Source: Kocuria marina (lineage in GTDB: Bacteria; Actinomycetota; Actinomycetes; Actinomycetales; Micrococcaceae). Taken from it: 64,000 nt of DNA. This document shows, one piece after another, positions 8,358 to 17,948 of this stretch (the stretch's first letter is position 1; each line of letters opens with the position of its first letter). The stretch lies in the NCBI RefSeq assembly GCF_000786655.1, contig NZ_JROM01000016.1:186001-250000 (forward strand), in the 5' to 3' direction. A program made the position numbers and the translations under genes. Below the pieces are notes generated by a model. That model was not told the origin of the DNA. It was given only the letters and a program-made list of their open reading frames with translations, and searched no databases.

Positions 8358-9203
8358 ATGACCACGTTCGACGTGAATGCAATTCTGTCCAGCACGGCCT
8401 ACGGTTCCGACGGTGACAAGATCGGCAAGGTCGAGCAGGTCTTCCTGGACGACAACTCGGGCGAGCCGACGTTCCTGACCGTCAACACCGGTCTGTTCGG
8501 CGCCAAAGAGAACTTCGTTCCTGTGAAGGGTGCTCGTCAGGACGGCGACCGTGTGGTCCTGCCCTACACCAAGGACGTCATCAAGGACGCTCCGAAGGTC
8601 GACGCCGACCAGCACCTCTCCCCGGCCGAGGAAGAGGAGCTGTACCGCTACTACGAGCTGAACTACGACGACGGCCGTACCGCGGGCACCGATCGTGATC
8701 GCGCCACCGCTGCCGCTGGTACCGCGGGTGTCGCCGGCGCCGCCGATCGTGACCGCGCCGCCGTGGCCCAGGACCGCCGCGACGTCGCCGCGACCGCCGG
8801 TGACGAGGCCTCCGTGGTCCGCCACGAGGAGCGCCTCAACGTGGGCACGCAGGAGCGCGAGGCCGGACACGCCCGCCTGCGCAAGTACGTCGTGACCGAC
8901 CACGAGACCGTGGACGTCCCCGTCGAGCGCGAAGAGGTCACCGTCGAGCGCACGCCGATCAACGACACGAACGCCCGCGTGGACAACGGCACCATTGGTG
9001 AGGAAGAGGTGGACGTGACCCTGTACGAAGAGCGTCCCGTCGTCCAGAAGGAAACCGTAGCCGTGGAAGAGGTCGGACTGAACAAGCAGACCGTCCAGGA
9101 GACCCAGCGCGTCGAGGCCGACGTCCGCAAGGAACAGGTCGATGTCGAGACCGACGTCGATCGTGGTGACCTCGGCCGTGACGGCGAGGCTCCCCGCCGC
9201 TGA
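8358..9203 (+). CDS. PRC-barrel and DUF2382 (YsnF/AvaK) domain protein
   Basis: This is a soluble 281-residue protein with two recognisable parts. Residues ~8-75 form a PRC-barrel (IGKVEQVFLDDNSGEPTFLTV). Residues ~150-265 form the DUF2382 domain, with its tandem segments (RHEERLNVGTQEREAG, VPVEREEVTVERTPI, VTLYEERPVVQKETV). An Ala/Asp/Arg linker joins them. The protein is highly acidic. Homologues accumulate during stress in other bacteria, but the biochemical function is unknown. It appears monocistronic, with its own promoter and a terminator hairpin at 9243-9270. Confidence 0.88.
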   Translation: MTTFDVNAILSSTAYGSDGDKIGKVEQVFLDDNSGEPTFLTVNTGLFGAKENFVPVKGARQDGDRVVLPYTKDVIKDAPKVDADQHLSPAEEEELYRYYELNYDDGRTAGTDRDRATAAAGTAGVAGAADRDRAAVAQDRRDVAATAGDEASVVRHEERLNVGTQEREAGHARLRKYVVTDHETVDVPVEREEVTVERTPINDTNARVDNGTIGEEEVDVTLYEERPVVQKETVAVEEVGLNKQTVQETQRVEADVRKEQVDVETDVDRGDLGRDGEAPRR

Positions 9204-9242
9204 TCCGCGGCGCGCGGCTGACGCCGTGTGAGCATTGACGGT

Positions 9243-9270
9243 TGTACCCCGGGTTCCAGCCCGGGGTACA
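9243..9270 (+). terminator. Terminator hairpin after the PRC-barrel gene
   Basis: An 11-bp perfect stem (TGTACCCCGGG / CCCGGGGTACA, 9243-9253 with 9260-9270) closes a 6-nt loop, 40 bp after the stop codon. There is no T-tract. The gap from 9204 to 9523 otherwise holds only thrS control signals. Confidence 0.7.
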
Positions 9271-9421
9271 GCCATGTCCGGGTACAACCGCGCCGGGGCA
9301 CGCCCGCGTCCGCGCACTGCGCTGTCGTGGAGGCGGCCGCTCGGCCGGAGAGGTGCGGTCCGCACGGACGCGGCCCCGCAGCGGCGTCGTGCCCGTCTTC
9401 ATGGCGGCGGGGCCGGGGCGG

Positions 9422-9494
9422 TAGCATCAATGAGGTCGTCGGCGCGTCCAGCGCGCGAGTCCTGCACGACGGCCCGCCCCCGGTACGGGCGGGC
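9422..9494 (+). promoter_or_regulatory. thrS promoter -10 and leader hairpin
   Basis: TAGCAT (9422-9427) is the best -10 candidate, without a convincing -35. It is followed by a ~90-nt leader with a hairpin of 8 bp (GCCCGCCC 9472-9479 with GGGCGGGC 9487-9494, 7-nt loop). The hairpin ends about 18 nt before the Shine-Dalgarno GAGGAG. No T-box core sequence is visible. Confidence 0.4.
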
Positions 9495-9523
9495 GCACAC
9501 AAGATCTGACGAGGAGAAACACC

Positions 9524-11656
9524 ATGACGGATGCCCCTTCCCTGCGGTTGACGGTGGACGGCGAGTCACGCACCGCGGACCAGGGCACCACGGCCGCGGA
9601 GCTGTACAGCGAGCAGCGCGACGTCGTGGTGGCGCACGTCAACGGTGAGCTCAAGGACCTCGCGACCGAGCTGCGGGACGGGGACACCGTGGAGCGCGTG
9701 CTGATCGGTGACCCCGAGGGCCTCGAGGTGCTGCGCCACTCCACGGCCCACGTGATGGCCCAGGCCGTGCAGGAGCTGCGCCCGGACGCGAAACTGGGGA
9801 TCGGGCCCTACATCACGGACGGGTTCTACTTCGACTTCGACGTCGAGGAGCCGTTCACCCCGGACGATCTGAAGAAGCTCGAGAAGTCGATGCTCAAGAT
9901 CGTGAACAAGAACCAGATCTTCCGCCGGCGCAGCGTGAGCGAGGACGCTGCCCGGGCGGAGATGGCGGACGAGCCGTACAAGCTCGAACTCATCGACCTG
10001 GCCGGCGGTCCCGGCTCCGGTGCCATGGACGAGTCCGCGGAGGGTGCCTCGGTGGAGGTGGCCGCCGGTGACCTTACGATCTACGACAACCTGGACCGTA
10101 AGAGCGGGGACGTGGTGTGGCGGGACCTGTGCCGCGGCCCGCACCTGCCGGACACCAAGCACATCGGCAACGGCTACGCGCTGATGCGTTCGGCCGCCGC
10201 GTACTGGCGCGGGAGCGAGAAGAACAAGCAGCTGCAGCGGATCTACGGCACGGCATGGCCCACCAAGGACGAACTGCGCGAGTACAAGGAACGATTGGCA
10301 GAGGCCGAGCGCCGCGACCACCGCAAGCTGGGTGTGGAGCTGGACCTGTTCTCCTTCCCGGACGAACTGGGCTCCGGGCTGCCGGTGTTCCACCCCAAGG
10401 GCGGGATCATCCGCAAGGAGATGGAGGACTACTCCCGCGAGCGCCATGCCCAGGCCGGGTACGAGTTCGTCTACACGCCCCACATCACCAAGGGTCATCT
10501 CTACGAGGTCTCGGGTCACCTGGACTGGTACCGGGACGGGATGTTCCCTCCCATGCACGTGGACGAGGAGCGCGATCCGGCCACGGGTGAGCTGACCAAA
10601 CCGGGCCAGGACTACTACCTCAAGCCCATGAACTGCCCCATGCACAACCTGATCTACCGCTCCCGGGGCCGTTCCTACCGGGAACTGCCGCTGCGGTTGT
10701 TCGAGTTCGGTGCGGTCTACCGCTACGAGAAGTCCGGTGTGATCCACGGTCTGACGCGTGTGCGTGGGATGACGCAGGACGACGCCCACATCTACTGCAC
10801 GCGTGAGCAGATGAAGGGCGAGCTCACGAGCACCCTGAACTTCGTGCTGTCCCTGCTCAAGGACTACGGTCTGGACGACTTCTACCTGGAACTGTCCACC
10901 AAGGACCCGGAGAAATTCGTGGGTTCGGACGAGATCTGGGAGGAGGCCACTCGCACCCTGCAGGAGGTCGCCCAGGACTCGGGGCTCCAGCTCGTACCGG
11001 ATCCCGGGGGAGCGGCGTTCTACGGTCCCAAGATCTCGGTGCAGGCGCGGGACGCGATCGGGCGCACGTGGCAGATGTCCACGATCCAGCTCGACTTCAA
11101 CCTCCCCGAGCGCTTCGACCTCGAGTACCAGGCCTCGGACGGCACCCGGCGCCGGCCCGTGATGATCCACCGGGCCCTGTTCGGGTCCGTGGAGCGGTTC
11201 ATGGGCGTGCTCACCGAGCACTACGCGGGGGCGTTCCCGGTGTGGCTGTCGCCCACCCAGGTCCGGGCGATCCCCGTGGCGGACGCCTTCGACGACTACC
11301 TCGACGAGTTCGCTCAGGCCTTGCGTGAACGCGGCGTACGTGTGGAGGTGGACACGTCCTCGGACCGGTTCCCCAAGAAGATCCGCACGGCCTCCAAGGA
11401 CAAGATCCCGTTCGTCGTGATCGCCGGGGGCGACGACGCCGAGGCCGGTACCGTCTCGTTCCGCTTCCGCGATGGCTCGCAGTACAACGGAGTGTCCCAG
11501 CAGGACGCGGTGGAACTGATCACGGGCCACATCGATCGGCGTCAGAACGCGGACCCCACGGCGCCCGCGCAGGACACCCCGAAGGCCCCGGAGGCCGGGA
11601 ACGGCGCCGTCGCGGCCGACACCGCGGCGGGTGACGCGGCGTCGGGACAGTCGTGA
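9524..11656 (+). CDS. thrS: Threonyl-tRNA synthetase
   Basis: This 710-residue class II synthetase charges tRNA-Thr. Domains in order are: an N-terminal TGS domain (~1-65); the editing domain with [11 protein letters not shown] (~75) and the metal-binding CRGPHLP; the catalytic core with motif 2 ([19 protein letters not shown]), the zinc ligand Cys of MNCPMH and motif 3 ([19 protein letters not shown]); and the anticodon-binding domain ([10 protein letters not shown]...). The C-terminal ~35 residues form an Ala/Asp-rich tail. The ATG has GAGGAG about 9 nt upstream. The following HIT gene overlaps by 4 bp, so the two are co-transcribed. Confidence 0.98.
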   Translation: MTDAPSLRLTVDGESRTADQGTTAAELYSEQRDVVVAHVNGELKDLATELRDGDTVERVLIGDPEGLEVLRHSTAHVMAQAVQELRPDAKLGIGPYITDGFYFDFDVEEPFTPDDLKKLEKSMLKIVNKNQIFRRRSVSEDAARAEMADEPYKLELIDLAGGPGSGAMDESAEGASVEVAAGDLTIYDNLDRKSGDVVWRDLCRGPHLPDTKHIGNGYALMRSAAAYWRGSEKNKQLQRIYGTAWPTKDELREYKERLAEAERRDHRKLGVELDLFSFPDELGSGLPVFHPKGGIIRKEMEDYSRERHAQAGYEFVYTPHITKGHLYEVSGHLDWYRDGMFPPMHVDEERDPATGELTKPGQDYYLKPMNCPMHNLIYRSRGRSYRELPLRLFEFGAVYRYEKSGVIHGLTRVRGMTQDDAHIYCTREQMKGELTSTLNFVLSLLKDYGLDDFYLELSTKDPEKFVGSDEIWEEATRTLQEVAQDSGLQLVPDPGGAAFYGPKISVQARDAIGRTWQMSTIQLDFNLPERFDLEYQASDGTRRRPVMIHRALFGSVERFMGVLTEHYAGAFPVWLSPTQVRAIPVADAFDDYLDEFAQALRERGVRVEVDTSSDRFPKKIRTASKDKIPFVVIAGGDDAEAGTVSFRFRDGSQYNGVSQQDAVELITGHIDRRQNADPTAPAQDTPKAPEAGNGAVAADTAAGDAASGQS

Positions 11657-12228
11657 GTGCCCCGGACGCCGCGGCGTCGGACGGGGAGGGCGTGAGCCGG
11701 GACGAGTTCGAACTGCCCGGCGACCCGGACGGTTTCCAACGGCTGTGGACCCCGCACCGGTTGGCGTACGTGCGCGGGGAGGAGACGTCCGTGGAGCAGC
11801 CTCCGGGCTGCCCGTTCTGCACCGCGCCGGCCCGCTCGGACGAGGACGCGCTGATCGTCCACCGCGGGGAGCACTGCTTCGCGGTGCTCAACCTCTTCCC
11901 GTACAACCCGGGCCACGTGCTCGTGTGCCCGTACCGCCACGTGGCGGAGCTCACGGAGCTCACGGACGACGAACTGTGGGAGCTCAACACGCTGACCCGC
12001 ACCGTGGTCCTCGTGATCCGGGACGTCGCCAGCCCCGCGGCGTTCAACGTGGGACTCAACCTGGGCCAGGCCGCCGGCGGTTCGCTGTCCGAGCACCTGC
12101 ACCAACACGTGGTCCCGCGCTGGACGGGGGACGCGAACTTCATGCCCGTCGTCGCCCACACCAAACCCCTCATCCAGACCCTGGCGGCCACGCGCGAGGA
12201 CATCGCCCGCGCGTGGCCCCGGGACTGA
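11653..12228 (+). CDS. HIT-family nucleotide hydrolase/phosphorylase
   Basis: This 191-residue protein has the histidine-triad signature HLHQHV near residue 155, preceded by [18 protein letters not shown] pair near residue 53 is a likely metal site. Family role: hydrolysis or phosphorolysis of dinucleoside polyphosphates such as Ap4A, or of AMP-X substrates. The GTG start overlaps the thrS stop (GTGA), indicating translational coupling. thrS-HIT adjacency is conserved in actinobacteria and fits removal of Ap4A made by synthetases. The substrate cannot be read from sequence. Confidence 0.9.
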   Translation: MSAPDAAASDGEGVSRDEFELPGDPDGFQRLWTPHRLAYVRGEETSVEQPPGCPFCTAPARSDEDALIVHRGEHCFAVLNLFPYNPGHVLVCPYRHVAELTELTDDELWELNTLTRTVVLVIRDVASPAAFNVGLNLGQAAGGSLSEHLHQHVVPRWTGDANFMPVVAHTKPLIQTLAATREDIARAWPRD

Positions 12229-12278
12229 CCCCCCCCGCGGGCCCCGGACCGCCCCGCCGGGCGGATCCGCCCGCTCAC

Positions 12279-12284
12279 TAGGAT
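12279..12284 (+). promoter_or_regulatory. -10 hexamer TAGGAT of murT (leaderless)
   Basis: TAGGAT ends 7 nt before the ATG at 12292, which places transcription initiation at the start codon. The hexamer also overlaps AGGA (12280-12283), which could act as a Shine-Dalgarno sequence for the same ATG if a longer transcript comes from the thrS-HIT operon. Confidence 0.5.
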
Positions 12285-12291
12285 GGAGACC

Positions 12292-13596
12292 ATGTCCCGA
12301 CCACTCGTACGTGTCCTCGGCCAGGGGGTGCGCTGGGCGTCGAGCCTGCGCGGCGGTGGCTCCGCCTTTCCCGGCCTGGTCATGGAGAAACTGCACCCCC
12401 GGTTCGTCGCGGAGGAGCTCGCCAAGCTGCCGCTCGGCGTGGTGGTGATCAGCGGCACCAACGGCAAGACCACCACGACCAAGATGACCGTCCAGTTGTT
12501 GCGTTCACAAGGACTGCGCGTGTTCACCAATCGCACGGGCTCCAACTTCGTGCGCGGTGTCGCGGCGTCCCTGCTCGCGGAGATGGACGCGTTCGGTCGG
12601 CTCGCGGCGGACGTCGCGGTGCTCGAGCTGGACGAGGCCCACGCGGTGCACTTCGTCAAGCAGGTCCGGCCCCGGATCTCGCTACTGCTCAACGTCATGC
12701 GGGACCAGCTCGACCGGTTCGGGGAGATCGACACCACGCGCCGGATGCTGAGCCAGGTCGCGCGCGCCACCACGGGCACGGTCGTGCTCAACCGCGAGGA
12801 CCCGCGGATCGCAAGTCTCGCCCAGGACGTGACCGAGGGGACCGCCGTGAGCTGGTTCGGGCTCTCGGACGCCCTGCGCCCCATGTTCCCGTCCGACGAC
12901 GACATGCGTGACGGGCTGCGGCAGGTGGACCCCGGCGCCCAGGATTCGGACGTGCCGTCCACGCGCCGGCCCGACGCCGACGTCGTGCTCGAGGCCGTGA
13001 ACGCGCGCAGCGTGGAACTCGACGTGCGCGGGCGCAAGCACGACGCCACGGTGGACCTGTACGGCGTCTACAACCAGTACAACGCCGCGGCCGCCCTCGC
13101 CACGAGCCTGCAGGTGCTCGGCGACGCCGCGGACGTCCCCTCCCTCGTGGCCGAACTGGGGAAGGTCACCCCGGCGTTCGGTCGCGGGGAGACCATCACG
13201 GTCCAGGACAAGCCCCTGCAGTTGCTGCTCGTGAAGAACCCCGCGGGCTTCCGGCTCTCCCTGGCCTCGGCGTCCGCGCAGGACTACGCCACGATGATCG
13301 CGATCAACGACCAGTACGCGGACGGCCGGGACGTCTCGTGGCTGTGGGACGTGGACTTCGACGCGCTGCGCGACGGCGGCGTGGACATGGTCTCGGGCGT
13401 GCGCGCGTGGGACATGGCGCTGCGCCTGGACTACGACCTCGTGCGCGTGGCCGCGGTGGAACCGGACCTCGAGGACGCGTTACGCCGGTTCATCGCGGAC
13501 TCGGGGGAGCGCCCCATGAGAATCTTCTGCACGTACACGGCCATGCTCTCCCTGCGCAGGATCCTGGGCGACATGACGCACGTGGCGGCCATCTAG
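12292..13596 (+). CDS. murT: Lipid II isoglutaminyl synthase, Mur-ligase-like subunit MurT
   Basis: MurT (434 residues) works with GatD to amidate the D-Glu of lipid II to D-isoglutamine. It shows the Mur ligase P-loop VVVISGTNGKTTTT (~55), LELDEAHAVHF, LLLNVMRDQLDRFGE and a C-terminal DUF1727 domain with NDQYADGRDVSWLWDVDF, whose Asp is expected in catalysis. Only one cysteine is present (FCTYTAML), so the four-Cys zinc ribbon described in firmicute MurT is absent. ATG 12292 is preferred to ATG 12283 from the AGGA spacing and leaderless promoter geometry. gatD follows after 10 bp. Confidence 0.94.
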   Translation: MSRPLVRVLGQGVRWASSLRGGGSAFPGLVMEKLHPRFVAEELAKLPLGVVVISGTNGKTTTTKMTVQLLRSQGLRVFTNRTGSNFVRGVAASLLAEMDAFGRLAADVAVLELDEAHAVHFVKQVRPRISLLLNVMRDQLDRFGEIDTTRRMLSQVARATTGTVVLNREDPRIASLAQDVTEGTAVSWFGLSDALRPMFPSDDDMRDGLRQVDPGAQDSDVPSTRRPDADVVLEAVNARSVELDVRGRKHDATVDLYGVYNQYNAAAALATSLQVLGDAADVPSLVAELGKVTPAFGRGETITVQDKPLQLLLVKNPAGFRLSLASASAQDYATMIAINDQYADGRDVSWLWDVDFDALRDGGVDMVSGVRAWDMALRLDYDLVRVAAVEPDLEDALRRFIADSGERPMRIFCTYTAMLSLRRILGDMTHVAAI

Positions 13597-13606
13597 GAGG
13601 ACACCC

Positions 13607-14338
13607 GTGGCACACGACACCGCCCGGGCGCTGCGCATCGTGCAGCTCTACCCCCGGGACATGAACATCTACGGCGACTGGGGCAACACACTCACGCTCA
13701 AGCGCCGCGCCGAACGCCACGGCCTCGGGACCGAGATCGTGGACTACAACCCCGGCGACCCGTGGCCCGAGAACGCCGACCTCTTCGTGGGCGGCGGAGG
13801 ACAGGACTCGGGACAGTTCCGCGTGGCCGACGACCTCGCCGTGGTGGCACCGCGACTGCACGAGGCCGTGGCACGAGGCGTGCCCATGCTCGCGATCTGC
13901 GGGCTCTACCAGCTCTTCGGGCACAGTTTCCGCACGGGCACCGGGGAGACACTGTCCGGGATCGGGATCTTCGACCTCGAGACGGTGGCCGGTCCGGAAC
14001 GGCTGATCGGCAACATCGTGACCGAGTCCCCGGACCTGGGCACGATCATCGGCTACGAGAACCACTCGGGGCTCACCCACCTGGGCGCGGGGCAACAACC
14101 CCTCGCGAGCGTGGTCTCGGGGGCCGGCAACAACGGGCAGGACGCCACGGAGGGTGCGCGCACCGCGAACGTGCTGGGCAGCTACCTGCATGGGTCGCTG
14201 CTGCCCAAGAACCCGCGTGTCGCGGACTTCCTGCTCGCGGCGGCACTCGAGCTGCGCGGCGAGACCCTGCCCGAGGGCGAACTCGACGACACGCTCGCGC
14301 AGCGCGCCCGCGACGTCGCAGCGTCGCGCCCGCGCTGA
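13607..14338 (+). CDS. gatD: Lipid II isoglutaminyl synthase, glutaminase subunit GatD
   Basis: This 243-residue class I glutamine amidotransferase (CobB/CobQ-like) frees ammonia from glutamine for MurT. The nucleophile is Cys98 in [22 protein letters not shown] lies before it, and the likely catalytic His is in [13 protein letters not shown] near the C-terminus. The GTG start has AGGAGG 7 nt upstream. It lies 10 bp after murT in the expected two-gene unit. Amidated stem peptides are needed for cross-linking in many Gram-positive bacteria. Confidence 0.94.
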   Translation: MAHDTARALRIVQLYPRDMNIYGDWGNTLTLKRRAERHGLGTEIVDYNPGDPWPENADLFVGGGGQDSGQFRVADDLAVVAPRLHEAVARGVPMLAICGLYQLFGHSFRTGTGETLSGIGIFDLETVAGPERLIGNIVTESPDLGTIIGYENHSGLTHLGAGQQPLASVVSGAGNNGQDATEGARTANVLGSYLHGSLLPKNPRVADFLLAAALELRGETLPEGELDDTLAQRARDVAASRPR

Positions 14339-14359
14339 CGGGCCCCGCCCCGCGCTCGT

Positions 14360-14365
14360 TATCAT
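14360..14365 (+). promoter_or_regulatory. Candidate -10 hexamer TATCAT of yebC-ruvC
   Basis: TATCAT lies 60 nt upstream of the yebC ATG. The leader contains a short inverted repeat (GTCCGG / CCGGAC, about 14379-14400) and ends with GAGGAGG, 8 nt before the start. The -35 is not convincing. Confidence 0.4.
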
Positions 14366-14424
14366 GGAGGTCGATCCGTGTCCGGTCCGCAGGGGCCGGA
14401 CGCATTCTTTCGAGGAGGTCATTC

Positions 14425-15186
14425 ATGTCAGGTCACTCCAAGTGGGCCACGACCAAGCACAAGAAGGCGGCGATTGACGCCAAGCGCGCCAAGGCGTTCG
14501 CCAAGTACATCAAGGGGATCGAGGTCGCGGCCCGCATGGGCGGCGCGGACACCTCGGGTAACCCCGCGCTCGAACTCGCGGTCTCCAAGGCCAAGAAGAA
14601 CTCGGTGCCCAACGACAACATCGACCGCGCGATCAAGCGCGGCGCCGGGCTCACGGGCGAGACGATCGACTACACCGAGATCCTCTATGAGGCCCGCGGC
14701 CCGCAAGGCACCGCGCTGTACATCGAGTGCCTCACGGACAACAAGAACCGCGCGGCCTCCGAGGTGCGCGTGGCCGTGACCCGCCACGGCGGCACCATGG
14801 CGGACTCCGGTTCCGTGGCGTACCTGTTCGAGCGCAAGGGCGTGGTGGAGGTCGCCAAGACGGACGGTCTCACCGAGGACGACGTCCTGATGGCCGTGCT
14901 CGACGCTGGCGCCGAGGAAGTGCTCGACGAATCCGACGACTTCGAGGTGGTCAGCGAGGCGACCGATCTGCCCGCGATCCGCACCGCCCTGGACGAGGCC
15001 GGTCTCGAGTACAACAACGACGACCCCCAGTTCCGCCCCACCATGAAGGTGGACCTGGACGCCGAGGGCGCCCGTAAGTTCCTCAAGCTCGCGGACGCGG
15101 TCGAGGAGCTCGACGACGTGCAGAACGTCTACTCGAACGCCAACATCCCGGCCGAGGTCATGGCCGAGCTCGAGGACGACGAGTAA
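14425..15186 (+). CDS. yebC: YebC/PmpR-family regulatory or translation factor
   Basis: This 253-residue protein starts with the family signature [22 protein letters not shown] and retains [45 protein letters not shown] and [11 protein letters not shown]. YebC-type proteins were long annotated as transcription regulators; recent work links members to relief of ribosome stalling at proline-rich sequences. ATG 14425 is chosen because the signature begins there and AGGAGG is at the right distance. It lies 4 bp upstream of ruvC, as in many bacteria. Confidence 0.96.
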   Translation: MSGHSKWATTKHKKAAIDAKRAKAFAKYIKGIEVAARMGGADTSGNPALELAVSKAKKNSVPNDNIDRAIKRGAGLTGETIDYTEILYEARGPQGTALYIECLTDNKNRAASEVRVAVTRHGGTMADSGSVAYLFERKGVVEVAKTDGLTEDDVLMAVLDAGAEEVLDESDDFEVVSEATDLPAIRTALDEAGLEYNNDDPQFRPTMKVDLDAEGARKFLKLADAVEELDDVQNVYSNANIPAEVMAELEDDE

Positions 15187-15190
15187 GTCC

Positions 15191-15916
15191 GTGAGTCCTG
15201 CGGTGGCCCGGCAGTCCCAACAGCGCGTGCTCGCGGTGGACCCCGGTCTCACCCGGTGCGGCTTCGCCGTGGTGGACATGTCCGCGCAGCGCACCGGGAC
15301 GTTCGTGCACGTCCAGGTGAGCGGGACGCGCGCGCACGAGGCCCTCGAACACCGCGTGCTGTCGATCATGCGGGCCGCCGAGGAACTCATGGACCGCTTC
15401 CGCCCGGACGTCATGGCCGTGGAGCGCGTGTTCGCGCAGAACAACGCCCCCACGGTCGTGGGCACGGCCCAGGCCACGGGCGTCGTGATCGCGGCGGCCG
15501 CGGCGCGGGGCATCCCGGTCGCGTGGCACACCCCGTCCGAGGTCAAGGCCGCGGTCACCGGGGACGGCTCCGCGGACAAGGAATCGGTCAACCGCATGGT
15601 CGTGCGCATCCTGCGCCTGGACGCCCCGCCGCGGCCCGCGGACGCCGCCGACGCGCTGGCCCTGGCCGTGTGCCACGGGTGGCGCGGTGGGATGGCCGGT
15701 GTCAACGCGGCCGAGCGCACGTCCACCCACTCGGGTTCGCGCCCGGTGCAGACCCGCCGGGGTGCTGGCCTCACTCCGGCACAGCAGGCGTGGCGACGCG
15801 CCGAGGCCGCATCGCGAGCCCCCGGTGCCACCGCGCCCCGCGCATCCGGTACGGCCGCGTCCCGCGCGCCGGGTGCAGCGACCGGTGCCCGCGGGCGGCG
15901 CGGCCGGGTGTCCTGA
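15191..15916 (+). CDS. ruvC: Holliday junction endonuclease RuvC
   Basis: This 241-residue dimeric RNase H-fold resolvase cleaves Holliday junctions. Catalytic acidic residues are visible: Asp17 in VDPGLTRCG, Glu in [12 protein letters not shown] (~77) and the closing Asp pair in [13 protein letters not shown] (~155). The C-terminal ~65 residues are an Ala/Arg/Pro/Ser-rich extension beyond the usual ~170-residue core. It starts 4 bp after yebC and appears co-transcribed with it. The LexA-like box lies downstream of ruvC, so ruvC itself seems outside direct SOS control. Confidence 0.96.
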   Translation: MSPAVARQSQQRVLAVDPGLTRCGFAVVDMSAQRTGTFVHVQVSGTRAHEALEHRVLSIMRAAEELMDRFRPDVMAVERVFAQNNAPTVVGTAQATGVVIAAAAARGIPVAWHTPSEVKAAVTGDGSADKESVNRMVVRILRLDAPPRPADAADALALAVCHGWRGGMAGVNAAERTSTHSGSRPVQTRRGAGLTPAQQAWRRAEAASRAPGATAPRASGTAASRAPGAATGARGRRGRVS

Positions 15917-15977
15917 GCGCCCGTTGCGGCCCGCCTCCCGAGCGGGAGCACGCGTTCCAGGTGTCCCCGGCGCTTGG

Positions 15978-15983
15978 TACAGT
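15978..15983 (+). promoter_or_regulatory. ruvAB promoter -10 (extended, TGgTACAGT)
   Basis: TACAGT is preceded by TG one base upstream, an extended -10 element that can compensate for the weak -35. Initiation would fall near 15990, directly before the LexA-like palindrome at 15996-16013. It lies in the 183-nt ruvC-ruvA gap. Confidence 0.55.
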
Positions 15984-15995
15984 GACGAGCAGGAA

Positions 15996-16013
15996 TTCGT
16001 ACACGTGTTCGAA
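15996..16013. promoter_or_regulatory. SOS box (LexA operator) upstream of ruvA
   Basis: TTCGTACACGTGTTCGAA matches the actinobacterial/Bacillus-type LexA operator TCGAAC-N4-GTTCGA with one mismatch (T for A at the fourth position), and the outer T/A pair extends the symmetry. It sits just downstream of the ruvAB -10, a location suited to repression. DNA damage would then induce ruvA-ruvB. Confidence 0.7.
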
Positions 16014-16099
16014 CGACGCACCACGTCCTGCCCCCAGGTCGCGGCGCATTCGGGCACACCGACGTTCTCGGCCGGTGGCCGTGGGAGGGGAGGGGCACC

Positions 16100-16741
16100 G
16101 TGATCGCCTCGATAACCGGTGAGGTGCGCTTCGTGGGCGCCACGCTCGCCGTGGTGGAGGTCTCGGGCTTCGGCATCGAGGTCAACGCGAGCCCCCGCAC
16201 GCTCGCCGGATTGCGGGTCGGTGCCACCGCGCACCTGCACACCGCGTACATCGCGCGCAAGGACGAGGCCCCGGTGCTATTCGGTTTCGCCCAGGCGGAC
16301 GAGAAGGAGATCTTCTCCGTCATGCTCGGGGTCTCCGGGGTGGGCCCGCGCACCGCGCTCGCCGCGGTGTCCGTCCTCGGGCCCGACGACGCCCGGCGCG
16401 CGATCGCCGCCGGCGACGACAAGGCCTTCACGGCCGTCCCCGGGATCGGACCGAAGTCCGCGCGGCGCATCGTCCTGGAACTCGCGGACAAGATCGTCCT
16501 GCCGGACCCCGCGCCGCAGCAGAGCGCACAGCCCGGCATGCAGGTGTGGCGTGAACAGGTCGTGGACGCGCTCACGGGTCTGGGCTGGAGCGAGAAGGAC
16601 GCCGCTCGCGGGATCGACGACGCCCTCGAGACCCAGCCCGAGCTCGCGGAGTCCGCCAACGTGGCCGAGATCCTGCGCGCCGTGCTGTCGTGGCTCGGCA
16701 CCGCCAAGGCCACGTCCCACACGCGGACCAGGGGGCGGTGA
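16100..16741 (+). CDS. ruvA: Holliday junction DNA helicase subunit RuvA
   Basis: RuvA (213 residues) forms the tetramer that holds the four-way junction and recruits RuvB. Domain I is the OB fold ([28 protein letters not shown]). Domain II has helix-hairpin-helix motifs ([18 protein letters not shown] and [16 protein letters not shown]), and domain III is the RuvB-contacting three-helix bundle (~150-200). The start is GTG 16100. ruvB starts 2 nt after the stop. Confidence 0.97.
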   Translation: MIASITGEVRFVGATLAVVEVSGFGIEVNASPRTLAGLRVGATAHLHTAYIARKDEAPVLFGFAQADEKEIFSVMLGVSGVGPRTALAAVSVLGPDDARRAIAAGDDKAFTAVPGIGPKSARRIVLELADKIVLPDPAPQQSAQPGMQVWREQVVDALTGLGWSEKDAARGIDDALETQPELAESANVAEILRAVLSWLGTAKATSHTRTRGR

Positions 16742-16743
16742 GC

Positions 16744-17844
16744 ATGGCCGTGGAGGAACGCGGATCGGTGGGCCAACAGCGTCTCGTGGGCGCTGAGGGC
16801 GACTACGACGACCAGCAGCTCGAGGCGTCCCTGCGCCCGGGGACCCTGCACGACTTCGTGGGGCAGAAACGGGTGCGGGCACAGTTGTCGCTCGTGCTCG
16901 AGGCGTCCAAGCTGCGTGGGCGCACCGCGGACCACGTGCTGCTGTCCGGGCCCCCGGGCCTCGGCAAGACGACCCTGGCCATGATAATCGCGCAGGAGCT
17001 GGACGTCCCCCTGCGGATCTCGTCCGGCCCTGCGATCCAGCACGCGGGTGACCTCGCGGCCATCCTGTCCTCCCTGACCCACGGGGAGGTGCTGTTCCTG
17101 GACGAGATCCACCGGATGTCCCGGCCCGCGGAGGAAATGCTGTACATGGCCATGGAGGACTTCCGCGTGGACATCGTGGTGGGCAAGGGCGCCGGTGCCA
17201 CGTCCATCCCGCTGGACCTGCCCCCGTTCACGCTCGTGGGTGCCACGACCCGGGCGGGGCTGCTGCCCGGACCACTGCGCGACCGGTTCGGGTTCACGGG
17301 TCACCTGGAGTTCTACTCCGTCGAGGAACTCGAGCTCGTGCTGCGCCGTTCGGCCGGGCTGCTGGACCTCACCATGTCGAGCGAGGCCTTCACGGAGGTC
17401 GCATCGCGCTCGCGCGGCACCCCTCGTATCGCCAACCGACTGCTGCGGCGCGTGCGGGACTGGGCGCTCGTGCACGGCGTGGAGCGCATCGACGCGCGGG
17501 CCGCCGGATCCGCACTCGACATGTACGAGGTGGACGCCCGGGGTCTGGACCGCCTGGACCGCAACGTGCTCTCGGCGCTGGTGAACAAGTTCAACGGCGG
17601 CCCCGTCGGGCTGTCCACCCTGGCGATCGCCGTGGGGGAGGAGACCGAGACGGTCGAGACCGTCGCGGAACCGTTCCTGGTCCGGGAGGGCCTGCTCGGT
17701 CGCACTCCGCGCGGGCGCATCGCCATGGCCGCGGCGTGGGAGCACCTGGGACTCGACGTCCCCGAGCACGCCGCGTTCAAGGACCCGGCGCTGAGAACCG
17801 CGCTCGCGACCGAACCGGACTCGGAGGATCCGTCCAGCACGTGA
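16744..17844 (+). CDS. ruvB: Holliday junction branch migration ATPase RuvB
   Basis: RuvB (366 residues) is the AAA+ motor that pumps DNA through the RuvA-bound junction. Visible motifs are Walker [10 protein letters not shown] (69-77), Walker B LFLDEIHR (~120), sensor 1 ([10 protein letters not shown]), the arginine-finger region LRDRFGF and the C-terminal winged helix ([17 protein letters not shown], then [17 protein letters not shown]). ATG 16744 lies just after the ruvA stop. This is the last gene of the SOS-type ruvAB unit. Confidence 0.98.
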   Translation: MAVEERGSVGQQRLVGAEGDYDDQQLEASLRPGTLHDFVGQKRVRAQLSLVLEASKLRGRTADHVLLSGPPGLGKTTLAMIIAQELDVPLRISSGPAIQHAGDLAAILSSLTHGEVLFLDEIHRMSRPAEEMLYMAMEDFRVDIVVGKGAGATSIPLDLPPFTLVGATTRAGLLPGPLRDRFGFTGHLEFYSVEELELVLRRSAGLLDLTMSSEAFTEVASRSRGTPRIANRLLRRVRDWALVHGVERIDARAAGSALDMYEVDARGLDRLDRNVLSALVNKFNGGPVGLSTLAIAVGEETETVETVAEPFLVREGLLGRTPRGRIAMAAAWEHLGLDVPEHAAFKDPALRTALATEPDSEDPSST

Positions 17845-17858
17845 CCAGATCCATCCCC

Positions 17859-17864
17859 TAAGCT
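17859..17864 (+). promoter_or_regulatory. Candidate -10 TAAGCT of yajC, inside an inverted repeat
   Basis: TAAGCT lies between CCCC and GGGG in a region (17848-17872) that also pairs GATCC with GGATC. It may therefore be the -10 for yajC or the loop of a ruvB terminator, or both. The distance to the yajC GTG at 17949 is 84 nt. Confidence 0.35.
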
Positions 17865-17948
17865 GGGGAGGATCGGCCGGGACCTTCGCACCCCTGCGCA
17901 GTCGTGCCCGGTCGCGCTGTACGTGCACCTCGACAGAACGGATCCTTC

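Noticed and set aside
8800-9200. DUF2382 repeats as a CRISPR-like or tandem DNA repeat
   Set aside because: The periodicity is at protein level (valine/glutamate-rich strands); DNA copies are not identical and no spacers exist.
9243-9270. Inverted repeat as a possible insertion-sequence end
   Set aside because: It is a single short hairpin directly after a stop codon, with no transposase or target duplication nearby; a terminator explains it.
9271-9523. T-box riboswitch before thrS
   Set aside because: No T-box core (TGGNACCGCG) or specifier stem is recognisable in the leader.
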